From assembly GCA_020055845.1 (NCBI GenBank), contig JAGVIV010000050.1, positions 1-34,943 of the forward strand: a stretch of 34,943 bases of DNA, in the 5' to 3' direction. Made by a program: the position numbers and the translations under genes. Source of the stretch: Betaproteobacteria bacterium (lineage in GTDB: Bacteria > Pseudomonadota > Gammaproteobacteria > Burkholderiales > Gallionellaceae). The notes under the pieces are model-generated. The model was not told the DNA's origin. It saw only the letters and a list, made by a program, of their open reading frames with translations, and made no database searches. Every line of letters starts with the position of its first letter. Positions within the stretch are counted from its first letter, which is position 1. Positions 23,007-34,219 of this stretch are shown here, one piece after another.

Positions 23007-24877
23007 GCGAACCCCAATGGAATTGTGGGTAAGCGAATAGGCTCTACCAGCCAAGCGAGCATGAGGGCTTCATCAAGGGAATTTCTGTCCGCAGAAAGCG
23101 CCGTGTCCGACAAATCCTTATCAAGATCCAGATTTTTTTTCAAATGGGGCTTCAATGCTTCAAGATTTGAGTGAATTCGATTGCGCAGGCTAGCACCAAT
23201 ACCGCTCTTGACCCAGTCTTGTGTTACATCAAAGCCTCGTTTCTTTCGGTTCAGGCGCACCGCGTTTGGAACCACTCCTGCGGTGATATGACGCAACCCC
23301 CATTTTCCAAAGCCCTTGGAGATTTTCAGGCGTGCTGGCAAAGCGAGAGCAAGTTCAACCAATCGATAATCCATGAATGGCAGACGAGTTTCAAGACCAT
23401 TGCCCATCGAATTTCTGTCTTCAAAACGAAGTAGACTAGGAATACTCCATTTTTGAATATCTTCGATCTGGCGCTGAGCGAGAGTACCTACAGAATCCCC
23501 CCAGAGATTAATAGGCTCAGGCTCCCAATTCACCAATTTAAACTCAGAACGCGCATTTGTGTAGCGCGTCAATGCCGTCCAATAGACGCGCGCTTGGCTA
23601 ACTTCATGCATGAGCATTAGCCCAAGCGAATATATTAATTGAAGCACGTCTCCTAGCTCTCTGCGCTGCAAAGCATGGCGTGTTGCCACCACAAAGAACT
23701 TGCGGTAGCCGGCAAAAATCTCATCCCCACCCTGGCCGCCCAGCAAAACCTTGAATCCCGCATTACGAACTTCTCTAAATACCTCATTTTGCGCCAGTAC
23801 ACTGAGCCCCCCAAAAGGTGCCTCTTGGATTTGCAAAGTCCTGCCTAGCAATTCATCTAACGCTCGCGCATCGTGAGATGGCCAAATGTAATGGGCGGCA
23901 ACATTGACTTTTTTTGAAAAATCCGAAACCAATGGCCCTTCGGACTGGAGAGCATCAGGCGAGCCATATGTGAAACCCTGCAAGCCGGGGAGTTGACGGA
24001 CCGCTAACGCCGCAATGGAAGATGAATCAAGTCCACCGCTCAAAGAAACCGCCAAAGGAACATCACTACGCAGACGAAGAGTCACAGCATCCTGAAGCAA
24101 TCGCTGGCATTCCTCGAGAAGCTCCTGATCTGAGCTTGATTCAATTTTTGAAGTCATGTTGCTTACAGCTGCTTTGAGGTCGTACCAACGACCGTCGCGC
24201 AGATCCAAGCTTGTCCCCGAAGGGCTAATTCGTAGCCACCCACCGGCAGGAACACTACGAACACCGACAAACGGGCTGCCGGAGCCTTCAATCTCAAAAG
24301 TTTTATAGCGCAACCCCCTCGCACAATAAGAGACGTCCACCGACGCATTGGCAAGCTTGCCAACCGCTGCAACGGATGAGGAAAAAACCACTCCTCCTCC
24401 TGGCATGTTTGCCCAAAGCAGTGGTTTAACGCCAAAACGGTCGCGCGCCAGCCATAGGTCACCCGAGATTTTGTTAAGAACGGCAAATGCGAACATGCCA
24501 TTAAGGCGGGGAAGAACTTCCACACCCCATTCTGCCCATCCTTTTAGAAGCACCTCTGTATCGCTATGACTATTGAAGTTCCACCCCAAATCTTGCAGCT
24601 CGCGACGGATTTCCAGATAGTTGTAAATCTCCCCGTTATATGTAATAGACCAATTCGACGCTTCGTCGCGCATCGGCTGACTTCCGTGTACCGAGAGGTC
24701 GAGGATCGAAAGTCTAGTGTGCACGAGCACCGCATCAAATTCACCGATTTTTTGCTCTAAAACACCTTGAGCATCAGGTCCCCGAAGGCTAATGGCATTT
24801 AAGCCTAAAGAGATCTCGTCCCTCAGTAGTTTTTCATCCGATCCAGAACGCTTTAGAAGCCCAAAGATGCCGCACAT
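23003..24877 (-). CDS. Glutamine-dependent asparagine-synthase-like amidotransferase
   Basis: The 624-aa protein has an N-terminal class II glutaminase domain with the catalytic Cys2 (MCGIFG), the LRGPDAQG motif (31-38) and YNGEIYNY (80-87). The C-terminal ATP-pyrophosphatase domain carries the PP-loop SGGLDSS (280-286), and GGQGGDEIFAGYRKF lies further on. AsnB makes asparagine, but homologues inside O-antigen and capsule loci (WbpS, WbpG-associated systems) amidate uronic acids. Its position between a glycosyltransferase and wzy favours sugar amidation here; that is inference. It starts 82 bp after wzy without a strong ribosome-binding site. Confidence 0.9.
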   Translation of the reverse strand: MCGIFGLLKRSGSDEKLLRDEISLGLNAISLRGPDAQGVLEQKIGEFDAVLVHTRLSILDLSVHGSQPMRDEASNWSITYNGEIYNYLEIRRELQDLGWNFNSHSDTEVLLKGWAEWGVEVLPRLNGMFAFAVLNKISGDLWLARDRFGVKPLLWANMPGGGVVFSSSVAAVGKLANASVDVSYCARGLRYKTFEIEGSGSPFVGVRSVPAGGWLRISPSGTSLDLRDGRWYDLKAAVSNMTSKIESSSDQELLEECQRLLQDAVTLRLRSDVPLAVSLSGGLDSSSIAALAVRQLPGLQGFTYGSPDALQSEGPLVSDFSKKVNVAAHYIWPSHDARALDELLGRTLQIQEAPFGGLSVLAQNEVFREVRNAGFKVLLGGQGGDEIFAGYRKFFVVATRHALQRRELGDVLQLIYSLGLMLMHEVSQARVYWTALTRYTNARSEFKLVNWEPEPINLWGDSVGTLAQRQIEDIQKWSIPSLLRFEDRNSMGNGLETRLPFMDYRLVELALALPARLKISKGFGKWGLRHITAGVVPNAVRLNRKKRGFDVTQDWVKSGIGASLRNRIHSNLEALKPHLKKNLDLDKDLSDTALSADRNSLDEALMLAWLVEPIRLPTIPLGFA

Positions 24878-24959
24878 TTATAATTCGCCCAACTTCAGAT
24901 TTTATTTAGAAATTCTTCCGCAAAACCGAGGAAATAGCCTTGGCCAACTACAGGAAAGC

Positions 24960-26297
24960 TTATTTAACTTCTGGAGTTCGAAAAACAAGTAAAAGAAAAA
25001 TTGCAACGACAAGGCCATGGGTCAAGATCATATCCGTCATGTCAGCCGAGGTGATCATGGTAATCACCGGAACAATAAATAAAGAGATCACAAACCTGCC
25101 GCCCAATTTTTTGGCATAAGCATCCAAAAAGGAAAATAGCATTCCGATCAAAATCGAATACCCAATCACCCCGCCAAAACCAGCATTTGCATAGCCACTA
25201 CCAATCCACCCCGTGTTGGCGGACATTTCTGGATTCCCAAAATACTGCTGCCCTATTAAATTTGGTGCGCTCAGCTCATGCGCCGAGTCAACCAATCCCA
25301 ACGATAATTTGGACGAAGCCCAATAGTATTTCTCATAGTGAGAGAAGTAATCAATATATAGAGAATTTAGATATGACGGGACAAGCAATGCACGGTTCAC
25401 AAACAGTCCCGCAAACCACGAGCTCCAACCGGTTGATTCGTTCTCAAAAATCCACAGATCTAACCCGCTCAACATTACGCCCAACAACAATGCCAATATA
25501 AAGTACGCCTTGAGATTTTTGCTTTCCGTGGCAAAGAAAAAAAACAAAACCAGTACTGGATAAAAAAGTGGCGATTTGTGCGCAGTCAGAGCAAAAAACG
25601 CAATCGAGGTTAAAAACAACAATATCATCAACGCCCATCGTCGAGCCAAAATGCATAAAATCATTCCAAACGGAATGACAATTTTGGTGGCAATTGAATT
25701 TAGGTAGCCAAAAACGCCTGGCACCGCATTTGCCGCTTCACGTCGAATTTCATACACGGCAGAAAAATCAAAATTCAAAAATCTCGCACCGCCAAAAGAA
25801 AATATTCCAAAAATGGTGCACAGTGAAAAGAAAAATGACCACAAAAGAAGCGTCGTCGACTTGACTTTTGGAAATTCAATTCTTTTCATTTTCAAATGAC
25901 TTGCCGTCCCCAGAACAATCGCAAATGCCATACAAGTCAATGCTATGAACTCGCCCCCCAAATTTTGACCCGAATAGAGAACCAAAGAAGGAATAAAAAT
26001 GAGCCCAAGAATTAAGTGAGTAAAGACACTTGATGGCAATTCGTCATTTTTCATTAATGGCAAAAACGCGACTAGCGCTGCCATGGCCAAGACGAAGCTA
26101 CCGGAATTGAAATCATCAGAAAACCCTTGATATCCGTAGATGGACACCACCCACTTTTGATACACCCACTGGAGCGCCACAAAATACGCAATATACAAAG
26201 CGGCAAGAGTCCATTTCGAATTCCTGAGAACTCGGTGACTTTTCTTATATTCGCCCAAGGGTTCCTTAGGAGATTGCATAACAAGTGGCGCACCCAT
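24960..26297 (-). CDS. wzy: O-antigen/capsule repeat-unit polymerase (Wzy-like)
   Basis: This 445-aa integral membrane protein has about 10-12 hydrophobic helices. A large periplasmic loop near residues 290-370 includes NRALLVPSYLNSLYIDYF and NTGWIGSGYANAGFGG, a pattern seen in oligosaccharide repeat-unit polymerases. Wzy joins lipid-linked repeat units at the periplasmic face. Sequence conservation in Wzy is low; the call rests on topology, the loop pattern and position right after wzx (3-bp gap). The region is AT-rich and has few close relatives by eye, as usual for Wzy. A second ATG seven codons in could be the start. Confidence 0.85.
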   Translation of the reverse strand: MGAPLVMQSPKEPLGEYKKSHRVLRNSKWTLAALYIAYFVALQWVYQKWVVSIYGYQGFSDDFNSGSFVLAMAALVAFLPLMKNDELPSSVFTHLILGLIFIPSLVLYSGQNLGGEFIALTCMAFAIVLGTASHLKMKRIEFPKVKSTTLLLWSFFFSLCTIFGIFSFGGARFLNFDFSAVYEIRREAANAVPGVFGYLNSIATKIVIPFGMILCILARRWALMILLFLTSIAFFALTAHKSPLFYPVLVLFFFFATESKNLKAYFILALLLGVMLSGLDLWIFENESTGWSSWFAGLFVNRALLVPSYLNSLYIDYFSHYEKYYWASSKLSLGLVDSAHELSAPNLIGQQYFGNPEMSANTGWIGSGYANAGFGGVIGYSILIGMLFSFLDAYAKKLGGRFVISLFIVPVITMITSADMTDMILTHGLVVAIFLLLVFRTPEVK

Positions 26298-26300
26298 GTC

Positions 26301-27662
26301 TCAAGAAGCGATAAAGCTGACGAAAATTCCAAAAGCAATCCAAAGCACGATGCCTTTCCATCTTCGTTTGAAAATCGCTACGATATTCGAAAAGTCAATG
26401 GATATTTTTTTAAAAATCACTGCTATATATAGCGAGTAAAAGACAAATCCCGAAATTGCGTACGCCTCGGAGACTCTACCCAAAGCCGCGGCGCCCATAG
26501 CTGCAAAACCCACACGCAAAATAAAACCAAAGAGCTGCAGGAGAAGAGCGGCTCGCTGATTGCCTGTTACATGGAGTGCCATTGACACAGGAGACGCGAG
26601 AAACTGCATCACAAACCAAGGAGTCATCCAGGCGACTAATTCGCCTGCTCGCTGCCATTCTTTTCCAAAAATCAGCGGAAACAAGAATGGCGCACTCACA
26701 CCCGCGAATATCAATGGGCCTACTCCTGCTCTTACCAGTCCTTCAATAACTTCAAGAGTATGTTCGGATAATCTTCTTTCGCGATAAGCTGTGGGAGCAT
26801 TCGACAAATACACTTGAGCGACTGCCCCCCCGATTAGCCCAATTGGAGCTGCCATGACTCTTGTAGCCAGCAACAGATAACCCGCTTCCGGACCAACCAC
26901 AAGGGCGGCTATTAAAATCATTGGGAATTGAATCCCCCCGCTATTCGCAAGGGCTTCCAAGGCCGAATATTTAGGAAATCGATGATATTCCTTAAATAAA
27001 ACTTTTATCCGACCCCACCGAACAGAGAGAAAAGATTTTCGATCTTTTCTCCAACTTTTATTCAACAACCCCCAAGTACCCGCCCCGCCATTTATTAGTT
27101 GCCCCATCAATAGGCCAATAGGACCCAAGCCAATCCATCCCATTCCCACTTGAACACCCGTGCCCGCAAAAGCTTGAAGCATTCTAGTTCTGGCAATTAC
27201 GCCAAAGCTTTTCTTTCGCGTCGCCCAGTATTGCGCCGCAGCATATGAGCCGGCAAGCCAGACACCTAATGGAAGCAACCATAAAACAGAGCGAAGCGCA
27301 GGCTGCTTAATTAACTCTACGATTTGATCTGGCCAAATAGAAACTGCCAGCCCCATCAAAAGGCCGAGAATTGCCGGCCCTATTAAAGCCAGTGCAAGCA
27401 GATTGGCGGCATCTTCGTCTCGCGCTGGTAATGGAATTGCAATTTCAAAGCGCAGACAAGCCACTGACGAGAAGATGGCCAAAATTGCCGAATAAACTGC
27501 AAGAGTGCTGAAGTCGGTGGGACTGTAGAGTCTAGTAAGCAACGGCGTTGCCAGCACCACTATCGCTTGGGCTAACGCGGTGCCTCCGGCGAGGGCACCA
27601 GCCGATCGGACGAAGCCATTTTTTTTCAGGGTGGCCCATCTCGCTTTTAACGCAGCGATCAC
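26301..27662 (-). CDS. wzx: Wzx-type polysaccharide flippase
   Basis: This 453-aa protein of the MOP superfamily is expected to move the undecaprenyl-linked repeat unit across the inner membrane. It has about 12 hydrophobic segments. The N-terminus (GFVRSAGALAGGTALAQAIVV, then PLLTRLYSPTDFSTLAVYSA) is typical of Wzx, as is the conserved RFEIAIPLP segment near 71-79. The start is a GTG at 27662, 10 bp after the wbpE stop. AT-rich composition matches wzy and differs from wbpD/B. No truncation is seen. Confidence 0.92.
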   Translation of the reverse strand: MIAALKARWATLKKNGFVRSAGALAGGTALAQAIVVLATPLLTRLYSPTDFSTLAVYSAILAIFSSVACLRFEIAIPLPARDEDAANLLALALIGPAILGLLMGLAVSIWPDQIVELIKQPALRSVLWLLPLGVWLAGSYAAAQYWATRKKSFGVIARTRMLQAFAGTGVQVGMGWIGLGPIGLLMGQLINGGAGTWGLLNKSWRKDRKSFLSVRWGRIKVLFKEYHRFPKYSALEALANSGGIQFPMILIAALVVGPEAGYLLLATRVMAAPIGLIGGAVAQVYLSNAPTAYRERRLSEHTLEVIEGLVRAGVGPLIFAGVSAPFLFPLIFGKEWQRAGELVAWMTPWFVMQFLASPVSMALHVTGNQRAALLLQLFGFILRVGFAAMGAAALGRVSEAYAISGFVFYSLYIAVIFKKISIDFSNIVAIFKRRWKGIVLWIAFGIFVSFIAS

Positions 27663-27672
27663 GGAGTGTGCT

Positions 27673-28764
27673 TCATTTGACGTGAAGCGCGAGAGACTTC
27701 ACAACAATTTCTTGATCCGAGACACTCAAATACGGATGCATGGGCAAGCTAATCACCTGTTCTGCGATCTTGTCTCCGATCGGTAATTGAGCATCCACGT
27801 CCCGTACAGCAGGTTGCTTATTCAGTGGAATCGGATAGTGCACCGCAGTTGGAATATCAATCTGGTTAAGCGCGAATGCCACGTCATCCCGGTTTCGACT
27901 CAAGACAGTGTATTGAGCGAAAGCGCTCGTGTTGTGAGCTTCGATGTAGGGCGCTCCCTTGACGCCAACTGCTTCAAGCAATTCTCCGTAGGAATGAGCG
28001 ACTTTATGTCGCATTTTCAGTTCCTCAGGAAAAATCTCTAGCTTTGTTAACAACACGGCTGCCTGTAACGTATCCAGCCGGCTATTCACCCCCACCCGAA
28101 CATGGTGGTACCGCCGATCCTGTCCATGCCGGGCGATCTGCCGCATCACCTTCGCCAATTCGTCGTCATTGGTGAAGATGGCTCCCCCATCCCCGTAGCA
28201 ACCCAACGGCTTGCTGGGAAAGAAACTCGCGCACGCAATCGTGCTCAGGTTGCAGCTCTTGCGCCCCTTGTAGGTCGCGCCAAAACTCTGTGCCGCGTCC
28301 TCGATCACGGGAATGCCGTGCCGAGCGGCGATTGCATTGATTGCATCAAAGTCCGCGCACTGCCCATACAGGCTCACCGGAACAATGGCCTTGGTCCGCG
28401 GCGTGATTGCAGCTTCCAGCAGCGCCGGGTCGAGGTTGTAAGTGCGCGGGTCGATGTCTACATACACCGGCTTGGCCCCCAGCAACGCCACGGTCTCCGC
28501 AGTGGCAATGTAGGTAAAGCCAGGCGTAATCACTTCGTCGCCAGGCCCGATGCCCAATGCCATCTGCGCAATCTGCAGGGCATCGGTGCCATTGGCCACG
28601 GTAATGCAATGCTTGGCGCCCGTATAGGCCACCAACTTCTCTTCCAGTTCAGCCACTTCAGGGCCAAGGATGTATTGGCCGTGCGCCAGCACGCGCTGAA
28701 TAGCAGCGTCGATCCGGTTCTTGATGCGGATCTGCTGGGACTTGAGGTCGATGAATTCGATCAT
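27673..28764 (-). CDS. wbpE: WbpE-type UDP-3-keto-GlcNAcA aminotransferase
   Basis: This PLP-dependent DegT/DnrJ/EryC1 enzyme would form UDP-GlcNAc(3NH2)A, step three of the UDP-ManNAc3NAcA pathway. The 363-aa protein has the motifs [10 protein letters not shown] at the start, [22 protein letters not shown] near 57-78, [18 protein letters not shown] near 151-168, and PLP-binding K185 in [14 protein letters not shown]. The ATG at 28764 overlaps the wbpD stop (ATGA); the longer frame to 28833 is rejected. The 3' third of the gene is AT-richer than the 5' part. Hand counts are about 47% GC for 28021-28080 and about 63% for 28081-28140, which suggests a recombination boundary near 28080. Confidence 0.9.
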   Translation of the reverse strand: MIEFIDLKSQQIRIKNRIDAAIQRVLAHGQYILGPEVAELEEKLVAYTGAKHCITVANGTDALQIAQMALGIGPGDEVITPGFTYIATAETVALLGAKPVYVDIDPRTYNLDPALLEAAITPRTKAIVPVSLYGQCADFDAINAIAARHGIPVIEDAAQSFGATYKGRKSCNLSTIACASFFPSKPLGCYGDGGAIFTNDDELAKVMRQIARHGQDRRYHHVRVGVNSRLDTLQAAVLLTKLEIFPEELKMRHKVAHSYGELLEAVGVKGAPYIEAHNTSAFAQYTVLSRNRDDVAFALNQIDIPTAVHYPIPLNKQPAVRDVDAQLPIGDKIAEQVISLPMHPYLSVSDQEIVVKSLALHVK

Positions 28765-29351
28765 GGGGTGTTGGCTTCCAACTTGGTCACGGCCTTGCCG
28801 TCGAGTACGTAGCGCGCGCCGGTGTGTGCGCAAATGGCTTCTGCCGCCCCTTGCAGCGGCAGTTCGAGTTGCTCGCCGAACTCGCTCATCCAGCCGATCT
28901 GCCTGGCAGGCACGCCCACCATGAGCGCGTAGGCCGGCACGTTCTTGTTGATGACGGCGCCAGCGCCCACAAAAGCGTATTCGCCCACGGTGTTGCCGCA
29001 GACGATGGTGCAGTTAGCGCCCAAGGTCGCGCCGCGCTTCACCAGGGTGCGGCGGTATTCGTCCTTGCGCGTGACAGCCGAGCGCGGGTTGTAGACGTTG
29101 GTGAAGACCATGCTCGGTCCGCAGAAAACGTCGTCCTCCAGCGTGACCGCGTCGTACACGCTGACGTTGTTCTGAATCTTGACGTTGCGGCCAATGGTCA
29201 CGTCGTTGCCGACGTACACATTCTGACCTAGCGAGCAGCCTTCGCCGATGGACGCCTGTGCGCTGACGTGCACCCAATGCCAGATGCGGGTGCCGTCGCC
29301 AATGCGGGCCCCTTCGTCGACGATCGCGGTGGGGTGGGCTTTGTATGGCAT
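28761..29351 (-). CDS. wbpD: WbpD-type UDP-GlcNAc3NA N-acetyltransferase
   Basis: This 196-aa left-handed beta-helix acetyltransferase begins with [20 protein letters not shown], followed by regular hexapeptide repeats ([31 protein letters not shown]). [19 protein letters not shown] and [19 protein letters not shown] complete the family pattern. WbpD acetylates the C3 amine to give UDP-GlcNAc(3NAc)A. The start has GGAAAG upstream, and the stop overlaps wbpE. It lies 17 bp after wbpB. Confidence 0.92.
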   Translation of the reverse strand: MPYKAHPTAIVDEGARIGDGTRIWHWVHVSAQASIGEGCSLGQNVYVGNDVTIGRNVKIQNNVSVYDAVTLEDDVFCGPSMVFTNVYNPRSAVTRKDEYRRTLVKRGATLGANCTIVCGNTVGEYAFVGAGAVINKNVPAYALMVGVPARQIGWMSEFGEQLELPLQGAAEAICAHTGARYVLDGKAVTKLEANTP

Positions 29352-29368
29352 GCCGACTTTCCGATGCG

Positions 29369-31647
<2,279 letters not shown>

Positions 31648-31776
31648 ATTGGGAACACGTGAAAATTTTGGCAGCGCCACCCCGATGAGAACCATGCCCC
31701 CATCGCGCTCGATCTATCTTCTCTCTATCGCCTTGTCACAGCGCTTGCCATCCAGGCTGGGAATAGACTCCTAGCA

Positions 31777-32922
31777 TCAATTGTTATGCCTGACGTAAAT
31801 CTCGCTGGCAGTATTGGCCACCGAAGCCGACGGCAGGATCAGGTTGACCACGCGATTCCACTTGACTAGCGGCACAGGGTCGATATAGACCACATCCTGC
31901 GACTGCAGCCGGAATTGGCTAGCAATGGCCAATGCCGCAGGGTTCCTGGCATTGAGATTGAAGATGGCAGGTGCGCCGGTCGCGCCTTGGCGAATCACAT
32001 AGATCTGACCAGCGCTCGCAGTCGCATTCATTGGCCCACCGGCTTCGCCTAGCGCTTCGCTCAAACTGAGGCGGCCGTTGCTGCGCATGGGCAAGGCCAG
32101 CGGCGCGAGCACTTCGCCCATCAGAAACACCTTCGTGTCTTCCCGATTGGCGATGCGAACCGTATCGCCGTTCTTCAATGGGATGCTGTTGCCGTCGTAG
32201 CCAGCTTCACGCAGAGTTGTCAGATTGATCGGAATCGATACTCCGTCACGAATCAGTGTGACCGCCGAGCGATTGCCCGCTGCGGTAATTCCTCCCGCGC
32301 GATTGATTGCCTCGCTCAACGTCATTGGCACATCCGTGAAAATTTGGGAGCCAGGCGTACGCACTTCGCCTTCAACATAGGCACGGCGACTTCTGAATGA
32401 TTGGATGCGGACGGTCACCTGTGGATCGCGGATGTGAGGCCTCAATAGCTTGACCATCAAGTCCGAGGCATCACCTTCGCTCAGGCCGGCAATGCGAACG
32501 CGACCGATATAGGGAAACGCGACCTCACCATCCGCGTCGACGATGAAGCCCGGCGCGACCTGCACGCCGGTCGGGTCCGCAGATTGCGAAATGACCGCGC
32601 CAGCATTCGGCAACAGTTCGGGATGGTCGTAAACAATGACACCGACCACATCTCCTGGTCCGATCGTGTACCGCGGCCCCTTGCCAAACAACGCCTGCAC
32701 CTCAGGCGGCACCCCCTTGGGCGCGGCCTCAGCCAAGGTACGAACCAGTGCCAGCGAAATAGGCGTGATCTCGCCTTCGGGCGCCCCATCCGGCAAATAG
32801 CGAAAGTCGTTCGGCAACGGGCCACCGGCGTCGTAAGGCTCGACGTTGCCCATCCCTGGCGCAATCGCACAAGCCTGCAACGCCACCACAGACGCCAACA
32901 AGGCCCACTTCAGAAATCTCAC
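31777..32922 (-). CDS. wza: Wza-type outer-membrane polysaccharide export lipoprotein (GfcE homologue)
   Basis: Wza forms the outer-membrane channel for the polymer. The protein has a lipoprotein signal ending LQA|C. With the GTG at 32922 the modified Cys is residue 18 and the length is 381 aa, almost the E. coli Wza size. An ATG at 32967 would add 15 residues (MAKIDFPWGLELKRD) and is also possible. The polysaccharide-export domain (YTIGPGDVVGVIVYDHPEL, FPYIGRVRIAGLSEGD, VRIQSFRSRRAYVEGEV) is followed by two SLBB domains (PMTLSEAINRAGG; DTKVFLMGEVLAPLALPM; LSLSEALGEAGG). It is the first gene of the minus-strand cluster, 129 bp before the dehydrogenase. It is the only gfcE-like gene in the window. 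Confidence 0.93.
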   Translation of the reverse strand: MRFLKWALLASVVALQACAIAPGMGNVEPYDAGGPLPNDFRYLPDGAPEGEITPISLALVRTLAEAAPKGVPPEVQALFGKGPRYTIGPGDVVGVIVYDHPELLPNAGAVISQSADPTGVQVAPGFIVDADGEVAFPYIGRVRIAGLSEGDASDLMVKLLRPHIRDPQVTVRIQSFRSRRAYVEGEVRTPGSQIFTDVPMTLSEAINRAGGITAAGNRSAVTLIRDGVSIPINLTTLREAGYDGNSIPLKNGDTVRIANREDTKVFLMGEVLAPLALPMRSNGRLSLSEALGEAGGPMNATASAGQIYVIRQGATGAPAIFNLNARNPAALAIASQFRLQSQDVVYIDPVPLVKWNRVVNLILPSASVANTASEIYVRHNN

Positions 32923-33750
32923 GTCTCTTTTCAATTCCAACCCCCACGGAAAATCAATTTTCGCCATCGTCAATTTCGAATCCGGGACAAGCCCTACCTG
33001 AACAAAACCCGAACCAAATGATTGGCTGGCCCAATGGGGTGCACATAGCGTCTTCTCAAAACGATCCTCATCGCACGGTGGATTGGTGTTCAACAGCCCA
33101 GACCCCCAGGCACATCCGTGCCTGGCTTCTGACGCGGTGGTCAGCAGCCTCCCTGTTTGACTGTTGGTCAAGAGACCCAAGGGATTTCCCTCCCCAGGCC
33201 AGCCCAGGATTGTCGCCGCACGTGACGACTACCATCTCGGCTTACGAGTTGCAAAAGATTGTGTCCAACCCTTGCTCGACAGGTCGATCATAGGCGAGTC
33301 CCTCAGCCTCTCTTGTCTCAACGCTCCCTGTCCAGCAAACCAATCTACTCGATCAAGAAGACTTTTTTATAACCTTCGTAGCATTGCTGAAGTGTTAGCG
33401 ATCCGTGTGTCTTTACTGTTTTCCGTGGGCGTTCGTTGCTCGGTGCCCACGAAAAACCCGTGCAGAAGGGCTCGCCGCCCGAATGTAAAGTTGCGAAAAA
33501 GTTCGCGCATCCCTCGCTTGAGGGAGTGCAACTGGGCGAGTGCGCGTTCGGCATAGGCCAAGAGCGACACAATCGGACACAAATTAACCTCGTCCGAAGT
33601 TGCGATGGGCCCTTGCCGGCAGCAATCCACATTCCGCTTAGCTTTGTGAAAGACTTCATGCGGTGCAGGTGCGACACCGGATCGAACACCCCAGTCTCCC
33701 CATGCATACTGGCGCCTCCTCCAACAGCAGCGCCCAGCCGCCTCCCAACC
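32923..33750. promoter_or_regulatory. Long gene-free region upstream of wza and mscL
   Basis: These 828 bp contain no convincing gene; the open frames here are short shadows. Structures seen include a perfect 8-bp hairpin CCAGGCAC-ATCC-GTGCCTGG (33106-33125) in the presumed wza leader. A 7-bp stem CGTGGGC/GCCCACG (33424-33430 with 33445-33451) and a TCCCTC-GCTT-GAGGGA hairpin near 33509-33524 inside a wider AGTTGC/GCAACT repeat also occur. On the minus strand GGTTATAAAAAAG (about 33363-33375) could be a -10 region, with only a poor -35. No U tract follows these hairpins. The promoter of the whole polysaccharide operon, and that of mscL on the plus strand, must lie here. Confidence 0.45.
33106..33125 (-). 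other. Perfect 8-bp hairpin in the wza leader
   Basis: CCAGGCAC (33106-33113) pairs exactly with GTGCCTGG (33118-33125) around the loop ATCC, about 185 bp before the wza start. It is followed by G-rich sequence instead of a T run on the minus strand, so it is not an intrinsic terminator. It could be an RNA structure in a long 5' leader or a protein-binding palindrome. Confidence 0.45.
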
Positions 33751-34182
33751 ATGACCATCCTCAGCGAATTCAAGGAGTTTGCCGTCAAGGGCAACGTCGT
33801 CGACCTGGCGGTCGGCGTGATCATCGGCGCGGCCTTCGGCAAGATCGTCGACTCGCTGGTGGCCGACCTCATCATGCCGGTCATCGGCCTGGTGTTCGGC
33901 AAGCTGGACTTCTCGAACCTCTATGTGGTCCTGGGCACGGTGCCGGCAGGTGTCGCCAACACGCTGGCGGAACTGAAGAAGGCCGGAGTGCCGGTGCTGG
34001 CGTACGGCAACTTCATCACCATCGTGGTCAACTTCGTGATCCTCGCCTTCATCATCTTCATGATGGTCAAGCAGATCAATCGCCTGCGCCGCACGGAAGA
34101 GGCCGCGCCGGCCGCTCCCGCCGCGCCGCCCGAGGACATCGTGCTGCTGCGCGAGATTCGCGACAGCCTCAAGCGCTCCTGA
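33751..34182 (+). CDS. mscL: Large-conductance mechanosensitive channel MscL
   Basis: MscL opens under membrane tension and releases solutes during hypo-osmotic shock. The 143-aa protein starts [20 protein letters not shown]. The first helix holds the conserved [19 protein letters not shown] (about 22-40). A periplasmic loop follows ([20 protein letters not shown]), then the second helix ([20 protein letters not shown], about 85-104). An Ala/Pro-rich linker leads to the C-terminal helix [13 protein letters not shown]. The frame is open to 33436, but family length fixes the ATG at 33751. It lies next to the bc1 operon in related genomes as I recall them, which makes it the right-hand backbone flank of the polysaccharide locus. 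Confidence 0.96.
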   Translation: MTILSEFKEFAVKGNVVDLAVGVIIGAAFGKIVDSLVADLIMPVIGLVFGKLDFSNLYVVLGTVPAGVANTLAELKKAGVPVLAYGNFITIVVNFVILAFIIFMMVKQINRLRRTEEAAPAAPAAPPEDIVLLREIRDSLKRS

Positions 34183-34188
34183 TGCGCA

Positions 34189-34211
34189 GCGCGGCCCGTT
34201 GCGGGCCGCGC
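34189..34211. terminator. Hairpin between convergent mscL and pdxA
   Basis: A perfect 10-bp GC-rich stem (GCGCGGCCCG at 34189-34198 with CGGGCCGCGC at 34202-34211, loop TTG) occupies the 37-bp gap between the two convergent stop codons. It has no T tract on either side, so it may be a weak bidirectional terminator or an mRNA 3' stabiliser. Confidence 0.6.
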
Positions 34212-34219
34212 ATCCCTCC

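Noticed and set aside
32968-33180. N-terminal extension of Wza to 33180
   Set aside because: It would place the lipoprotein signal about 100 residues into the protein; a start at 32922 or 32967 fits lipoprotein export.
33200-33240. GATGGTAGTCGTCACGTG on the minus strand as a JUMPstart/ops element
   Set aside because: It shares only GGTAG with the ops core; the essential GGCGGTAGCGTG spacing and sequence are not met.
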